Counted from the first letter of the stretch, positions 21,455-32,193 are shown. The stretch: DNA of 64,000 nt from Streptomyces sp. TRM68367 (GCF_014495685.1 NZ_JACTVI010000001.1:36054-100053); one strand, 5' to 3'. Notes: generated by a model from the sequence alone, not told the origin. Numbers and translations are program-made.

Positions 21455-21895
21455 TCCGCGGGAGCGCACCAGGACGGCATCCGCTCGGGTACCGTCCGCA
21501 ACCTTCCGGACGCGGTGGGTGTTTATGCATCTGTTGATCGTTACGGAGCGTAGAGAACCTATGTCCCTGAGTGACGAGACTGGTGTATCGTCCAGACAGG
21601 GGCAGCGCCGCGCACCGATCGGCGCCGGGGATGGACATTTCAGACTGCGAGGGGGGCGACGGGCGATGCACGGCCTATGGACCAGCGATCCGACGCGGCA
21701 GGGCAGCCGACGGCGACCCTGGTGCACAGCCGCGTGCAGACGCGGCCACCACGGCAGTCACAGCCACCGTCGGCGCGGCGGCTACCACATCAACCACAGT
21801 CCTCACCAGCGACGACACGGCAGCCGCAGGCGCCAGGCCCACCCAGCGCACCGGGACCAGCGGGACCGGGGAGCGGCGCGGACCGGGAGGGACCG
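21455..21895 (+). other. 441-bp region before the GGDEF-EAL gene, no convincing gene
   Basis: Open frames exist (for example from ATG 21561 and ATG 21677), but many codons end in A (CCA, GCA, CGA, TCA), unlike real genes here. The local AT rise around 21520-21560 (TTTATGCATCTGTTGATC) marks the likely promoter. I saw no riboswitch-like fold. Confidence 0.5.
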
Positions 21896-24800
21896 GTGAG
21901 CGCGCCGACTTCCACGACCACCCTCGACGCGGGGCTGCGGGCACAGCCCACGCCGGGGACATCGCCGCTGCCTCGCACGCCGGGCTCCGGCAACGGGCGG
22001 GCCCTGCTGCCGCAGATCGTCCTGGCCCTGGTCTGCGCGGGATACGCCCTCGGTTCCGCGTTCGGCTGGGGATCGACCCACCTCGCGCTGATCATGGGCG
22101 ACTTCGGGCTGGCCGGCGCCGCGGTGGCGGCCGCCGTGTCCTGCTTCCTCTACGCCCGCAGTCGCCGTGTCCGCTTTCGCCCCGCCTGGCTGCTGTTCGC
22201 CCTCTCCTCGGCGATGGCGGCCCTCGGCAACGCGGTCTGGGGGTGGTACGAGGTCGTGCTCGACCGGCCCGTGCCCAGCCCCAGTTACGCGGACCTGTTC
22301 TTCTTGTGCTTCGCACCGCCGGCCATCGTCGGACTGCTCGTGCTCGCCAAACGGCCGGTCACGAAGGCGGGTTGGGGCTGCCTCGCGCTGGACGCCTGGC
22401 TGATCGGCGGCTCGCTGCTCACCCTGGCGTGGAGCCTCGCGCTCGCCCAGGCGGCGAAGACGGAGGGGCCCGACGTGGCGCACACCGCGCTGTCGCTGGC
22501 TTACCCGCTGCTCGACATCGCCCTGGTGAGCATGCTGCTGGCGCTGCACTTCAGGCGTTCCGCGGTGAACCGCACCGCGGTCAACACCGCGATCGGCGCG
22601 CTCGCGCTGACCGTGATGTGCGACGCCCTGTTCACCTCACCGCTGATGCACAACAACTACCAATCCGGCCAGCTGCTCGACGCGGGCTGGTTCGCCGGCT
22701 CGCTGCTGCTGGCGTACGCCCCCTGGGCCGCGCCCCGGCCCGCCCAGCCGGACCCCACGAGACACCCCACGAGACACCCCACGGACAGGCACTACACGGA
22801 CGGGCACACGCGCGTGGTCCACGAGCACCTGCCCGGCCAGCGCGGCGGCGCGCACCACCCGCCCGCACCGGAAGCCGAGCACGGCCGGTATCCGGCCGCC
22901 CGGCCCCTCGCGGGCTCCCTCGCCGCCCTCACGCCGTACCTCGCGGCCGCCGTGTGCACGCTGGGGATCCTCTACAACGTCCTCAACGGCCGCAGCGTCG
23001 ACCGCGTGGTACTCATCACCGGCGGCACGGTCGTGCTCGCGCTCGTCGTCCGCCAGGGCATCATGCTGCTCAACAACATCACTCTCACACAGGAACTGGC
23101 GCAGAAGGAGAACCACTTCCGCTCCTTGGTGCAGGGATCGAGCGACGTCATCATGATCGCCACGCCCGGCGGCGTCCTCCGGTACGTCTCCCCGGCCGCC
23201 GCGGGGGTGTACGGCCGCCCGGCGGAGGACCTGGTCGGCACGGAACTGGCGGGTCTCATCCACCCCGAGGATCTGGGCTGTGTCGTGCACGAGGTGCGCC
23301 GTTTCCTCGCCGCCGACCCGGTCGAGGAACCCACTACGCGCATCGAGTGCCGTTTCCGGTCCGGCGACGGCGGCTGGCTCAACGTCGAGTCGACCGTCAA
23401 CCGCCACCACGGGGGCCTCATCTTCAACAGCCGGGACGTGACCGAAAGAGTGCGTCTGCAGGCGCAGTTGCAGCACAACGCCGAGCACGACCCGCTCACC
23501 GACCTGCCCAACCGCGCCCTGTTCACCAAGCGCGTGCAGCAGGCCCTGTCCGGCCGCCGCTCCACCGACCGGGGCACGGCCGTGCTCTTCATCGATCTCG
23601 ACGGTTTCAAGGCCGTCAACGACACGATCGGGCACCAGGCCGGGGACGAACTGCTCGTCCAGGCCGCACGCCGGCTCCAGGACTCGGTCCGGCAGGGGGA
23701 CACGGCCTCCCGGCTGGGCGGCGACGAGTTCGCGGCTCTGATCGTCGGCGACGGCACCCCCGACCGCACGGCCCGTGAACGGCACATCCTGGAGCTCGCC
23801 GACCGTCTCAGGGCGACGCTGTCGCAGCAGTACGCCATCGACGGCAACGATGTCCGGGTCAACGCCTCCATCGGCGTCGCCTTCGCCGAGCCGGGCCTCG
23901 GCGTGGGCGAGATCCTGCGCAATGCCGACCTCGCCATGTACCGGGCCAAGGCGGGCGGCAAGGGCCGCGTCGAACTGTACAAGCCGCAGATGCAGCAGGA
24001 CGTCGTACGCAAGGCGGAGCTGGCCACGCGGTTGCGCGCCGCGCTGCACGACGGCGAGTTCGCGCTGCTGCACCAGCCGGTGGTGTGCCTGGCGGACGGC
24101 CGGATCACCTCGGTCTCCGCCCAGGTGCGCTGGCGCTCCTCGCGGGGGGTGCTGTTCACCCCCGCCGACTTCCTGCGGGTGTCCGAGGACAGCGAGAAGA
24201 CCGCCGAGCTGGACCGCTGGATGCTCCAGGAAGCCGTCGAGCAGGCCGCCGAGCGGGCTGCGACGGGCCTGTCCGTGCCTGTGGCGGTCCGGATGAGCGC
24301 ACGCCGGCTGCTGGACCGCTCCCTGCCGCTCGGCTCGGTGGAGGCCCTGCTGACCCGGCACGGGCTACCGTCCGGGGCGCTCGTCATCGAGCTGGCCGAC
24401 ACCGACCCCCGGGTCGGCCTGGACGAGCTGGAGCGCCGCCTGGGTGCCCTCAGGCGGGTCGGCGTACGGATCGCGCTGGACGGCTTCGGCAGCGGCCACG
24501 CGGCGATCACGGCGCTGCGCCGGCTCCCCGTCGACTTGCTCAAGCTCGACCGCAGCCTGGTCGAGGGCATCGTCGAGTCCGCGCGACTGCACAAGATCAC
24601 CAGTGGCCTGCTCCGGATCGCCACCGACCTCGGGCTGCATTCCGTGGCCGAAGGGGCCGACCTGCCCGAGCAGGTGGTCGCCCTGCGCGCGATGGGCTGC
24701 ACGCACGGGCAGGGCGTGGCCTTCTCCGGGCCGCTGGACGAGTACCGGTTGCGCCGGGCGCTCAGTACCGGCCACTATCCGGTGCCGCACGGACCGGCCG

Positions 24801-24940
24801 AGCCCGCGTTCGCGGGCGGTGTGGGAGGTGAACGAGCCATGGAAAGGGGCCCGAGGGTATACACCAGCAGCGTGCCCGCCGTCCTCGGCGGTGGTACCAC
24901 CCTCCGCTCACATAATGAGACCCCCGTCCCACCCACTTGA
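21896..24940 (+). CDS. cdgE: Membrane PAS-GGDEF protein with degenerate EAL, CdgE-like
   Basis: Predicted diguanylate cyclase, 1014 residues. Eight or more hydrophobic helices occupy residues about 40-400, followed by a PAS sensor (about 405-515) and a GGDEF domain with an intact GGDEF near 608. The product-inhibition motif RQGD lies exactly five residues before GGDEF. The C-terminal EAL domain looks dead: the EAL motif reads SAQ, and the DDFG metal loop reads DGFGSGH. Synthesis rather than breakdown of c-di-GMP is therefore expected. Location before ilvB fits S. coelicolor CdgE (SCO5511), from memory. GTG 21896 has GGGAGG 5 nt upstream and normal codon use after it; ATG 21677 would add 73 Pro/Gln-rich residues. 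Confidence 0.85.
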   Translation: MSAPTSTTTLDAGLRAQPTPGTSPLPRTPGSGNGRALLPQIVLALVCAGYALGSAFGWGSTHLALIMGDFGLAGAAVAAAVSCFLYARSRRVRFRPAWLLFALSSAMAALGNAVWGWYEVVLDRPVPSPSYADLFFLCFAPPAIVGLLVLAKRPVTKAGWGCLALDAWLIGGSLLTLAWSLALAQAAKTEGPDVAHTALSLAYPLLDIALVSMLLALHFRRSAVNRTAVNTAIGALALTVMCDALFTSPLMHNNYQSGQLLDAGWFAGSLLLAYAPWAAPRPAQPDPTRHPTRHPTDRHYTDGHTRVVHEHLPGQRGGAHHPPAPEAEHGRYPAARPLAGSLAALTPYLAAAVCTLGILYNVLNGRSVDRVVLITGGTVVLALVVRQGIMLLNNITLTQELAQKENHFRSLVQGSSDVIMIATPGGVLRYVSPAAAGVYGRPAEDLVGTELAGLIHPEDLGCVVHEVRRFLAADPVEEPTTRIECRFRSGDGGWLNVESTVNRHHGGLIFNSRDVTERVRLQAQLQHNAEHDPLTDLPNRALFTKRVQQALSGRRSTDRGTAVLFIDLDGFKAVNDTIGHQAGDELLVQAARRLQDSVRQGDTASRLGGDEFAALIVGDGTPDRTARERHILELADRLRATLSQQYAIDGNDVRVNASIGVAFAEPGLGVGEILRNADLAMYRAKAGGKGRVELYKPQMQQDVVRKAELATRLRAALHDGEFALLHQPVVCLADGRITSVSAQVRWRSSRGVLFTPADFLRVSEDSEKTAELDRWMLQEAVEQAAERAATGLSVPVAVRMSARRLLDRSLPLGSVEALLTRHGLPSGALVIELADTDPRVGLDELERRLGALRRVGVRIALDGFGSGHAAITALRRLPVDLLKLDRSLVEGIVESARLHKITSGLLRIATDLGLHSVAEGADLPEQVVALRAMGCTHGQGVAFSGPLDEYRLRRALSTGHYPVPHGPAEPAFAGGVGGERAMERGPRVYTSSVPAVLGGGTTLRSHNETPVPPT

Positions 24941-24973
24941 CAGTGAGTGTGCGCCGGGGAGAAGGTCAGTGCC

Positions 24974-25015
24974 ATGCGCACCCGAATTCTCGTACTTGGA
25001 CAGCGCGTCGGTTGA
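24974..25015 (+). CDS. ilvB leader peptide (attenuation)
   Basis: A 13-residue peptide, MRTRILVLGQRVG, ending TGA at 25013-25015. GGGGAGAAGG lies just upstream. The core ATT-CTC-GTA-CTT encodes Ile-Leu-Val-Leu, and ATT, GTA and CTT are rare codons in such genomes. A ribosome starved for charged Ile, Val or Leu tRNA would stall here and change folding of the RNA behind it. This is the known form of branched-chain amino acid leader in actinobacteria. Confidence 0.85.
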   Translation: MRTRILVLGQRVG

Positions 25016-25102
25016 GCTGGGTCACACCGGAGAAGATCCGGAAACCCCAGCGACCTCACCGGCGCGCTCCCCTCGCTTGCCCTACGGCACGAGGGGTTTT
25101 TT
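25016..25102 (+). promoter_or_regulatory. Transcription attenuator of ilvBN
   Basis: Directly after the leader stop codon is a pause hairpin, GCTGGGT (25016-25022) with ACCCCAGC (25044-25051) enclosing CCGGA/TCCGG. Then comes an intrinsic terminator: CCCCTCG (25069-25075) and TGCC pair with GGCA and CGAGGGG (25090-25096), followed by six T (25097-25102). Canonical U-run terminators are uncommon in this genome, which supports a regulatory role. A possible -10 (CATAAT) lies at 24911-24916. Confidence 0.85.
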
Positions 25103-25193
25103 GTTGCATGGGCACGAGCCGTACGTAGCCCGTACACGAGTCCAACGTCGTACAAACTTCGCATAAACCCTCAGCATCGAGAAGAGATCGCCG

Positions 25194-27056
25194 ATGACCG
25201 AGCAGGCCTCCGGGGCCCACCATCCGCAGCCGCGGCCCCGTCCCTCTGGACAGCCGTCCGCGCCCGAGCAGATCACGGGTGCGCAGTCCCTCATCCGCTC
25301 TCTCGAGGAAGTCGGGGCCGAGACGGTATTCGGCATTCCCGGCGGTGCGATCCTTCCCGCGTACGACCCGATGATGGACTCCACCAGGGTGCGCCACGTC
25401 CTGGTCCGTCACGAGCAGGGAGCCGGCCACGCCGCCACCGGCTACGCGCAGGCCACCGGCAAGGTCGGCGTCTGCATGGCCACCTCGGGCCCCGGTGCCA
25501 CCAACCTGGTCACGCCGATCGCCGACGCCCACATGGACTCGGTGCCGCTGGTCGCGATCACCGGGCAGGTCGCCTCCAAGTCGATCGGCACGGACGCCTT
25601 CCAGGAGGCGGACATCGTCGGCATCACCATGCCGATCACCAAGCACAACTTCCTCGTCACCAAGGCCGAGGACATCCCCCGGGTGATCGCGCAGGCCTTC
25701 CACATCGCCTCCACCGGCCGCCCCGGCCCGGTCCTGGTCGACATCGCCAAGGACGCCCTGCAGTCCAGGACCACCTTCTCCTGGCCGCCGGCCATGGACC
25801 TGCCCGGCTACCGCCCGGTGACCAAGCCGCACGCCAAGCAGATCCGCGAGGCCGCCAAGCTGATCACCCAGGCCCAGCGGCCCGTCCTGTACGTCGGCGG
25901 CGGCGTGATCAAGGCCCGGGCCACGGCCGAGCTGAAGGTCCTCGCCGAGCTGACCGGCGCGCCCGTCACCACCACCCTGATGGCGCTCGGCGCGTTCCCC
26001 GACAGCCACCCGCAGCACCTGGGCATGCCCGGCATGCACGGCTCCGTGGCCGCCGTCACCGCGCTGCAGAAGGCCGACCTGATCGTCGCCCTCGGCGCCC
26101 GCTTCGACGACCGCGTCACCGGCAAGCTGGACAGCTTCGCGCCGCACGCCAAGATCGTCCACGCCGACATCGACCCGGCCGAGATCGGCAAGAACCGCGC
26201 CGCCGACGTGCCGATCGTCGGGGACGCCCGCGAGGTCATCGCCGACCTGGTCCAGGCCGTGCAGAAGGAGCACAGTGAGGGCAACCCGGGCGAGGCCGCC
26301 GGGCCGAAGTACGCGGCCTGGTGGACCGACCTGAACCGCTGGCGCGAGACCTACCCGCTCGGCTACGACCAGCCCGACGACGGCTCCCTGTCCCCACAGC
26401 AGGTCATCGAGCGCATCGGCCAGCTCGCCCCCGAGGGCACGATCTTCGCGGCGGGCGTCGGCCAGCACCAGATGTGGGCCGCGCACTTCATCGAGTACGA
26501 CAAGCCCGCCACCTGGCTGAACTCCGGCGGCGCCGGAACCATGGGCTACGCGGTCCCCGCCGCCATGGGCGCCAAGGCCGCCGCGCCCGACCGGACCGTC
26601 TGGGCGATCGACGGCGACGGCTGCTTCCAGATGACCAATCAGGAGCTCACCACCTGCGCCCTGAACAACATCCCGATCAAGGTGGCCGTCATCAACAACG
26701 GCGCCCTCGGGATGGTCCGCCAGTGGCAGACCCTCTTCTACAACCAGCGGTACTCCAACACCGTGCTGCACTCCGGGCCCGACGACGTCAACCCGGACGC
26801 CCGCGGCACCCGCGTCCCCGACTTCGTGAAGCTGTCGGAGGCCATGGGCTGCTACGCGATCCGCTGCGAGGACCCGGCCGACCTCGACAAGGTCATCGAG
26901 GAGGCGAACTCCATCAACGACCGCCCGGTCGTCGTCGACTTCGTCGTCCACGAGGACGCGATGGTGTGGCCGATGGTCGCCGCCGGCACCTCCAACGACG
27001 AGATCATGGCCGCCCGGGACGTCCGCCCCGACTTCGGCGACAACGAAGACGACTGA
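25194..27056 (+). CDS. ilvB: Acetolactate synthase large subunit
   Basis: Catalytic subunit of acetohydroxyacid synthase, the first common step of Val/Leu/Ile synthesis (pyruvate + pyruvate or 2-oxobutyrate). Of its 620 residues, the thiamine-activating Glu is at 74 ([15 protein letters not shown]) and the TPP/Mg motif GDG begins near 473, ending in VAVINN. The FAD-binding middle domain is present. It is 19 nt upstream of ilvN, its regulatory partner. Expression is predicted to be controlled by the leader attenuator. The ATG follows GAGAAGAGATCG. Confidence 0.97.
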   Translation: MTEQASGAHHPQPRPRPSGQPSAPEQITGAQSLIRSLEEVGAETVFGIPGGAILPAYDPMMDSTRVRHVLVRHEQGAGHAATGYAQATGKVGVCMATSGPGATNLVTPIADAHMDSVPLVAITGQVASKSIGTDAFQEADIVGITMPITKHNFLVTKAEDIPRVIAQAFHIASTGRPGPVLVDIAKDALQSRTTFSWPPAMDLPGYRPVTKPHAKQIREAAKLITQAQRPVLYVGGGVIKARATAELKVLAELTGAPVTTTLMALGAFPDSHPQHLGMPGMHGSVAAVTALQKADLIVALGARFDDRVTGKLDSFAPHAKIVHADIDPAEIGKNRAADVPIVGDAREVIADLVQAVQKEHSEGNPGEAAGPKYAAWWTDLNRWRETYPLGYDQPDDGSLSPQQVIERIGQLAPEGTIFAAGVGQHQMWAAHFIEYDKPATWLNSGGAGTMGYAVPAAMGAKAAAPDRTVWAIDGDGCFQMTNQELTTCALNNIPIKVAVINNGALGMVRQWQTLFYNQRYSNTVLHSGPDDVNPDARGTRVPDFVKLSEAMGCYAIRCEDPADLDKVIEEANSINDRPVVVDFVVHEDAMVWPMVAAGTSNDEIMAARDVRPDFGDNEDD

Positions 27057-27075
27057 GCGAGAGAGACCAAGAGAC

Positions 27076-27600
27076 ATGTCCAAGCACACGCTCTCCGTCC
27101 TGGTGGAGAACACGCCGGGCATCCTGGCCCGGATCGCCGCCCTGTTCTCCCGCCGCGGCTTCAACATCGACTCGCTCGCCGTCGGCGTCACCGAGCACCC
27201 CGACATCTCCCGCATCACCATCGTCGTGGGCGTCGAGGACCTGCCGCTGGAGCAGGTCACCAAGCAGCTCAACAAGCTCGTCAACGTGCTGAAGATCGTC
27301 GAGCTGGAGCCGGGTTCGGCCGTTCAGCGCGAACTCGTTCTCGTGAAGGTGCGCGCCGACAACGAGACGCGCTCCCAGATCGTCGAGATCGTCCAACTGT
27401 TCCGCGCCAAGACCGTCGACGTCTCCCCGGAGGCCGTCACCATCGAGGCCACCGGATCCAGCGAGAAGCTGTCCGCGATGCTCAAGATGCTGGAGCCGTA
27501 CGGCATCAAGGAACTGGTCCAGTCCGGCACGATCGCGATCGGCCGCGGCGCCCGTTCGATCACGGACCGCTCGCTGCGCGCCCTCGACCGGTCGGCATAA
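27076..27600 (+). CDS. ilvN: Acetolactate synthase small (regulatory) subunit
   Basis: A 174-residue regulatory subunit that binds valine and confers feedback inhibition on IlvB. The N-terminal ACT domain is clear (KHTLSVLVENTPGILARIAA, then LFSRRGFNIDSLAVG), followed by the ALS_ss_C domain (about 80-160). It follows ilvB by 19 nt in the same transcript and is followed by a perfect palindrome terminator before ilvC. Confidence 0.97.
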   Translation: MSKHTLSVLVENTPGILARIAALFSRRGFNIDSLAVGVTEHPDISRITIVVGVEDLPLEQVTKQLNKLVNVLKIVELEPGSAVQRELVLVKVRADNETRSQIVEIVQLFRAKTVDVSPEAVTIEATGSSEKLSAMLKMLEPYGIKELVQSGTIAIGRGARSITDRSLRALDRSA

Positions 27601-28719
<1,119 letters not shown>

Positions 28720-28725
28720 GCCCCC

Positions 28726-28759
28726 GGTCCGGCCGCGGCACCGATGCCGCGGCCGGACC
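28726..28759 (+). terminator. ilvC terminator
   Basis: Perfect 15-bp stem, arms 28726-28740 and 28745-28759, CCGA loop, followed by TTTC. It begins 7 nt after the ilvC stop codon. Confidence 0.85.
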
Positions 28760-28937
28760 TTTCACGTCCGGGTGATCCTTCCGCACAGACGTAAGACGAC
28801 CCCCGTCGCACCACTACACTGCGGTACTACATACGCGTCAGGCCCACAGCGTCGTGCGTCTTCCACGCGGCCACCACCCTCCACCGCCTGCGGCCGTCGG
28901 GACGGCCGTCCGCAGCATTGGATTTGTGAGGACTCAC

Positions 28938-30527
28938 GTGAGCTCGAAACCCGTCGTACTCATCGCTGAAGAGCTGTCGCCCGCCACCGTGGAGGCGCTC
29001 GGGCCGGACTTCGAGATCCGGCACTGCAACGGAGCCGACCGAGCCGAGCTGCTCCCGGCCATCGCCGAGGTCGACGCCATCCTGATCCGTTCCGCGACGA
29101 AGGTCGACGCCGAGGCCGTCGCCGCCGCGAACAAGCTCAAGGTCGTCGCGCGCGCCGGCGTCGGCCTGGACAACGTCGACGTCTCCGCCGCCACCAAGGC
29201 CGGCGTGATGGTCGTCAACGCCCCGACCTCGAACATCGTGACCGCCGCCGAGCTGGCCTGCGGCCTGATCGTCGCCACGGCCCGGAACATCCCGCAGGCC
29301 AACGCCGCGCTGAAGAACGGCGAGTGGAAGCGCAGCAAGTACACGGGCGTCGAGCTGGCCGAGAAGACCCTGGGTGTCGTGGGTCTGGGCCGGATCGGTG
29401 CCCTCGTCGCGCAGCGGATGTCCGCGTTCGGCATGAAGGTCGTTGCCTACGACCCGTACGTGCAGCCCGCGCGGGCCGCGCAGATGGGCGTGAAGGTGCT
29501 GTCGCTGGACGAGCTGCTCGAGGTCGCCGACTTCATCACCGTGCACCTGCCCAAGACGCCCGAGACGCTCGGTCTGATCGGCGACGAGGCGCTGCGCAAG
29601 GTCAAGCCGAGCGTGCGCATCGTCAACGCCGCGCGCGGCGGGATCGTCGACGAGGAGGCGCTGTACTCCGCCCTCAAGGAGGGCCGGGTCGCCGGTGCCG
29701 GTCTCGACGTGTACGCGAAGGAGCCGTGCACGGACTCGCCGCTGTTCGAGTTCGACCAGGTGGTGTGCACGCCGCACCTCGGTGCGTCGACCGACGAGGC
29801 GCAGGAGAAGGCCGGCATCGCGGTGGCCAGGTCGGTGCGCCTCGCGCTCGCCGGTGAGCTGGTCCCGGACGCGGTGAACGTCCAGGGCGGCGTCATCGCC
29901 GAGGACGTCAGGCCGGGGCTGCCGCTCGCCGAGCGCCTGGGCCGGATCTTCACCGCGCTCGCGGGCGAGGTGGCCGTGCGGCTGGACGTCGAGGTGTACG
30001 GCGAGATCACCCAGCACGATGTGAAGGTGCTGGAGCTGTCCGCGCTGAAGGGTGTCTTCGAGGACGTCGTCGACGAGACGGTGTCGTACGTCAACGCACC
30101 GCTGTTCGCGCAGGAGCGGGGTGTCGAGGTGCGGCTGACGACCAGCTCCGAGGCGACCGACCACCGCAACGTCGTGACCGTGCGCGGGACGCTCGGGGAC
30201 GGCGAGGAGGTGTCGGTGTCCGGCACGCTGGCCGGCCCGAAGAACCTGCAGAAGATCGTCGCGGTCGGTGACTACGACGTCGATCTCGCGCTCGCCGACC
30301 ACATGGTGGTGCTGCGGTACGAGGACCGGCCGGGTGTCGTGGGCACGGTGGGCCGGATCTTCGGCGAGGCGGGGATCAACATCGCCGGTATGCAGGTGTC
30401 GCGGTCGGTGGCAGGTGGGGAGGCGCTGGCCATCCTCACGGTCGACGACACGGTGTCCCCCGGGGTGCTGGCCGAGGTCGCCACCGAGATCGGGGCGACG
30501 TCTGCTCGATCGGTGAACCTGGTCTGA
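28938..30527 (+). CDS. serA: D-3-phosphoglycerate dehydrogenase (long form)
   Basis: First enzyme of serine synthesis. The 529-residue long (type I) form is typical of actinobacteria: catalytic and NAD-binding domains (LGVVGLGRIGALVA, RGGIVDEEAL, TPHLGASTDEAQ), an intervening ASB domain (about 320-450), and a C-terminal ACT domain for serine feedback (YEDRPGVVGTVGRIFGEAG). GTG 28938 follows GTGAGGAC by 6 nt; GTG 28926 would add four residues. About 220 nt of upstream region after ilvC contains no gene and probably its promoter. Confidence 0.95.
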   Translation: MSSKPVVLIAEELSPATVEALGPDFEIRHCNGADRAELLPAIAEVDAILIRSATKVDAEAVAAANKLKVVARAGVGLDNVDVSAATKAGVMVVNAPTSNIVTAAELACGLIVATARNIPQANAALKNGEWKRSKYTGVELAEKTLGVVGLGRIGALVAQRMSAFGMKVVAYDPYVQPARAAQMGVKVLSLDELLEVADFITVHLPKTPETLGLIGDEALRKVKPSVRIVNAARGGIVDEEALYSALKEGRVAGAGLDVYAKEPCTDSPLFEFDQVVCTPHLGASTDEAQEKAGIAVARSVRLALAGELVPDAVNVQGGVIAEDVRPGLPLAERLGRIFTALAGEVAVRLDVEVYGEITQHDVKVLELSALKGVFEDVVDETVSYVNAPLFAQERGVEVRLTTSSEATDHRNVVTVRGTLGDGEEVSVSGTLAGPKNLQKIVAVGDYDVDLALADHMVVLRYEDRPGVVGTVGRIFGEAGINIAGMQVSRSVAGGEALAILTVDDTVSPGVLAEVATEIGATSARSVNLV

Positions 30528-30535
30528 GGTTGTGG

Positions 30536-30576
30536 GAACGCCGGACGAGCTGAGGTGATCAGCTCGTCCGGCGTTC
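30536..30576. terminator. Bidirectional terminator between serA and the MFS gene
   Basis: Perfect 18-bp stem, arms 30536-30553 and 30559-30576, GGTGA loop. It lies between the convergent serA stop (30527) and the end of the exporter gene (30584). Confidence 0.85.
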
Positions 30577-30583
30577 TGGTGTG

Positions 30584-32119
30584 TCAGGCCAGCGCTTTCT
30601 CCCGCTCCTCCGTCTCCTCCTCCCGCACCCGTACCCTCCGCAACGTCACCGCCGCCAGCGCCGCCGCCCCCGCCAACACCCCGGCCGCCGCAATCGCCGC
30701 ACCCTGCATGCCGTGGGTGAAGGCCTCCCGCGCGGCCGTCGTCAGGGCGTCCCCCGCGCGCCCCGGCAACTGCTGGGCCACGGCGAGTGCGCCGCCCAGG
30801 GTTTCGCGGGCCGGGGCGGGGACCGTCGCCGGCATCTCGTGGCGGTAGATCGCCGTACCGATGGAGCCGAGGACCGCCATGCCGAGGGCGCCGCCGAACT
30901 CGGCGCCGGTCTCGAAGAGGGAGGACGCGGTGCCCGCCCGTTCCACCGGGGCGGCGGTCATCATGAGGTCCGCTATCTGGGTCGTCGCCGTGATGACTCC
31001 GCCGGCGAGGACACCGCAGGCCGTCAGCACCAGCCACAGGGAGTCCGGGCCGGCGAGGGCCAGCAGCGCGTAGCCGCCCGCCGCCATGACGAAGCCCGCC
31101 GTGACGACGGCGGCCCGCGGTACGCCCTTCTGGACCAGCTGCGCCGAGACCGGTGCCAGCGCGCCGATCGCCACCGACGGAAGCAGTCCCCACAGCGCCG
31201 CCTCCAGCGCGCTCTTGCCGAGCACCGACTGCAGATACTGCGTGGTGAAGATCGCCGAGCCCATCATCCCGAACAGCGCGACGAGGTTCAGGACAACGGC
31301 GGGGGCGAGGCCGCGTACGCGGAACAGTGTGGGGGAGATCAGGGGGGACGCCGTCGTGCGCTGGCGGTGGACGAACAGGGCCGCGAAGAGCAGGCCCACG
31401 GTGATCGACAGGACGTACCGGACGTTCCAGCCGTCCGACGGGATCTCCTTCAGGCCGTAGATCACGGGGAGTACCGCCGCCATCGACAGCGGCACGCTCG
31501 GCCAGTCGAAGCGGCCGGGCGCGGGATCGCGCGACTCCGGGAGCAGCACCGGGGCGAGGACCAGCAGCATCACCATCGCGGGCAGGTTGACCAGGAAGAC
31601 CGAGCCCCACCAGAAGTGCTCGACCAGCACCCCGCTCAGCACCGAGCCGAGTGCCACCCCGCCCGTCATCACGCCGGACCAGATGCCGATCGCCTTGGCA
31701 CGCTGGCCGTGGTCGGTGAACATCGTGCGGACCAGGGCCATCGTCGACGGCATCAGCGTCGCGCCGCCGATGCCGAGCACCGCGCGGGCCGCGATCAGCA
31801 TCTCGGCGTTGCTCGCGTACGCCGCCGCCAGAGAGGCCGCGCCGAAGGCCGCCGCGCCGATCATCAGGAGTTTGCGCCGGCCGATGCGGTCACCGACCGA
31901 GCCCATGGTCATCAGCAGACCGGCCAGGACGAAGCCGTACATGTCGAAGATCCACAGCTGCTGGGTGCCGGTCGGCTCCAGGTCGGCACCGATCGCGGGG
32001 ATCGCGAAGTAGAGGACCGAGACGTCCATCGAGACCAGCAGCAGCGGCAGCATCAGCACGCAGAGCGCGGTCCACTCGCGGCGCCCTGCCCGGGCCGGAG
32101 GGTTCGGGTTCGTCGTCAT
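30584..32119 (-). CDS. DHA2-family MFS multidrug exporter
   Basis: A 511-residue drug:proton antiporter of the 14-helix QacA/SmvA type. The first helix has LLVSMDVSVLYFAIPAI. The A-like loop reads GSVGDRIGRRKLLMIGA, and motif C-like glycine/proline helices follow (GGVALGSVLSGVLVEHFWWG). The C-terminus is charged (RVREEETEEREKALA). It is transcribed away from a TetR gene with a 95-bp operator region between, the standard layout of a repressor-controlled efflux pump. The inducing compound is unknown. Confidence 0.93.
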   Translation of the reverse strand: MTTNPNPPARAGRREWTALCVLMLPLLLVSMDVSVLYFAIPAIGADLEPTGTQQLWIFDMYGFVLAGLLMTMGSVGDRIGRRKLLMIGAAAFGAASLAAAYASNAEMLIAARAVLGIGGATLMPSTMALVRTMFTDHGQRAKAIGIWSGVMTGGVALGSVLSGVLVEHFWWGSVFLVNLPAMVMLLVLAPVLLPESRDPAPGRFDWPSVPLSMAAVLPVIYGLKEIPSDGWNVRYVLSITVGLLFAALFVHRQRTTASPLISPTLFRVRGLAPAVVLNLVALFGMMGSAIFTTQYLQSVLGKSALEAALWGLLPSVAIGALAPVSAQLVQKGVPRAAVVTAGFVMAAGGYALLALAGPDSLWLVLTACGVLAGGVITATTQIADLMMTAAPVERAGTASSLFETGAEFGGALGMAVLGSIGTAIYRHEMPATVPAPARETLGGALAVAQQLPGRAGDALTTAAREAFTHGMQGAAIAAAGVLAGAAALAAVTLRRVRVREEETEEREKALA

Positions 32120-32129
32120 GCCGAGGACT

Positions 32130-32193
32130 GTACGAACGTCTTAAACGATTGTCTAGTACGATCGTCTAATTCAGTTGTATAGGACGGTTGTAT
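32130..32193. promoter_or_regulatory. Five-unit, 13-bp-period operator array between exporter and TetR genes
   Basis: Twelve-base units start every 13 bp: GTACGAACGTCT (32130), AAACGATTGTCT (32143), GTACGATCGTCT (32156), ATTCAGTTGTAT (32169) and GGACGGTTGTAT (32182). The first three share the core ACGA..GTCT, an imperfect dyad; the last two are weaker. They fill the divergent intergenic region and overlap the likely -35 of tetR, so they are the probable binding sites of the adjacent TetR protein. Confidence 0.65.

Noticed and set aside
21455..21676. c-di-GMP riboswitch before the CdgE-like gene
   Set aside because: No GEMM-type conserved bases or paired stems could be drawn.
21561..21899. 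Open frame starting at ATG 21561 (MSLSDETGVSS...)
   Set aside because: The N-terminus looks plausible but codon use soon degrades to His/Arg-rich sequence and it overlaps the GGDEF gene in another frame.
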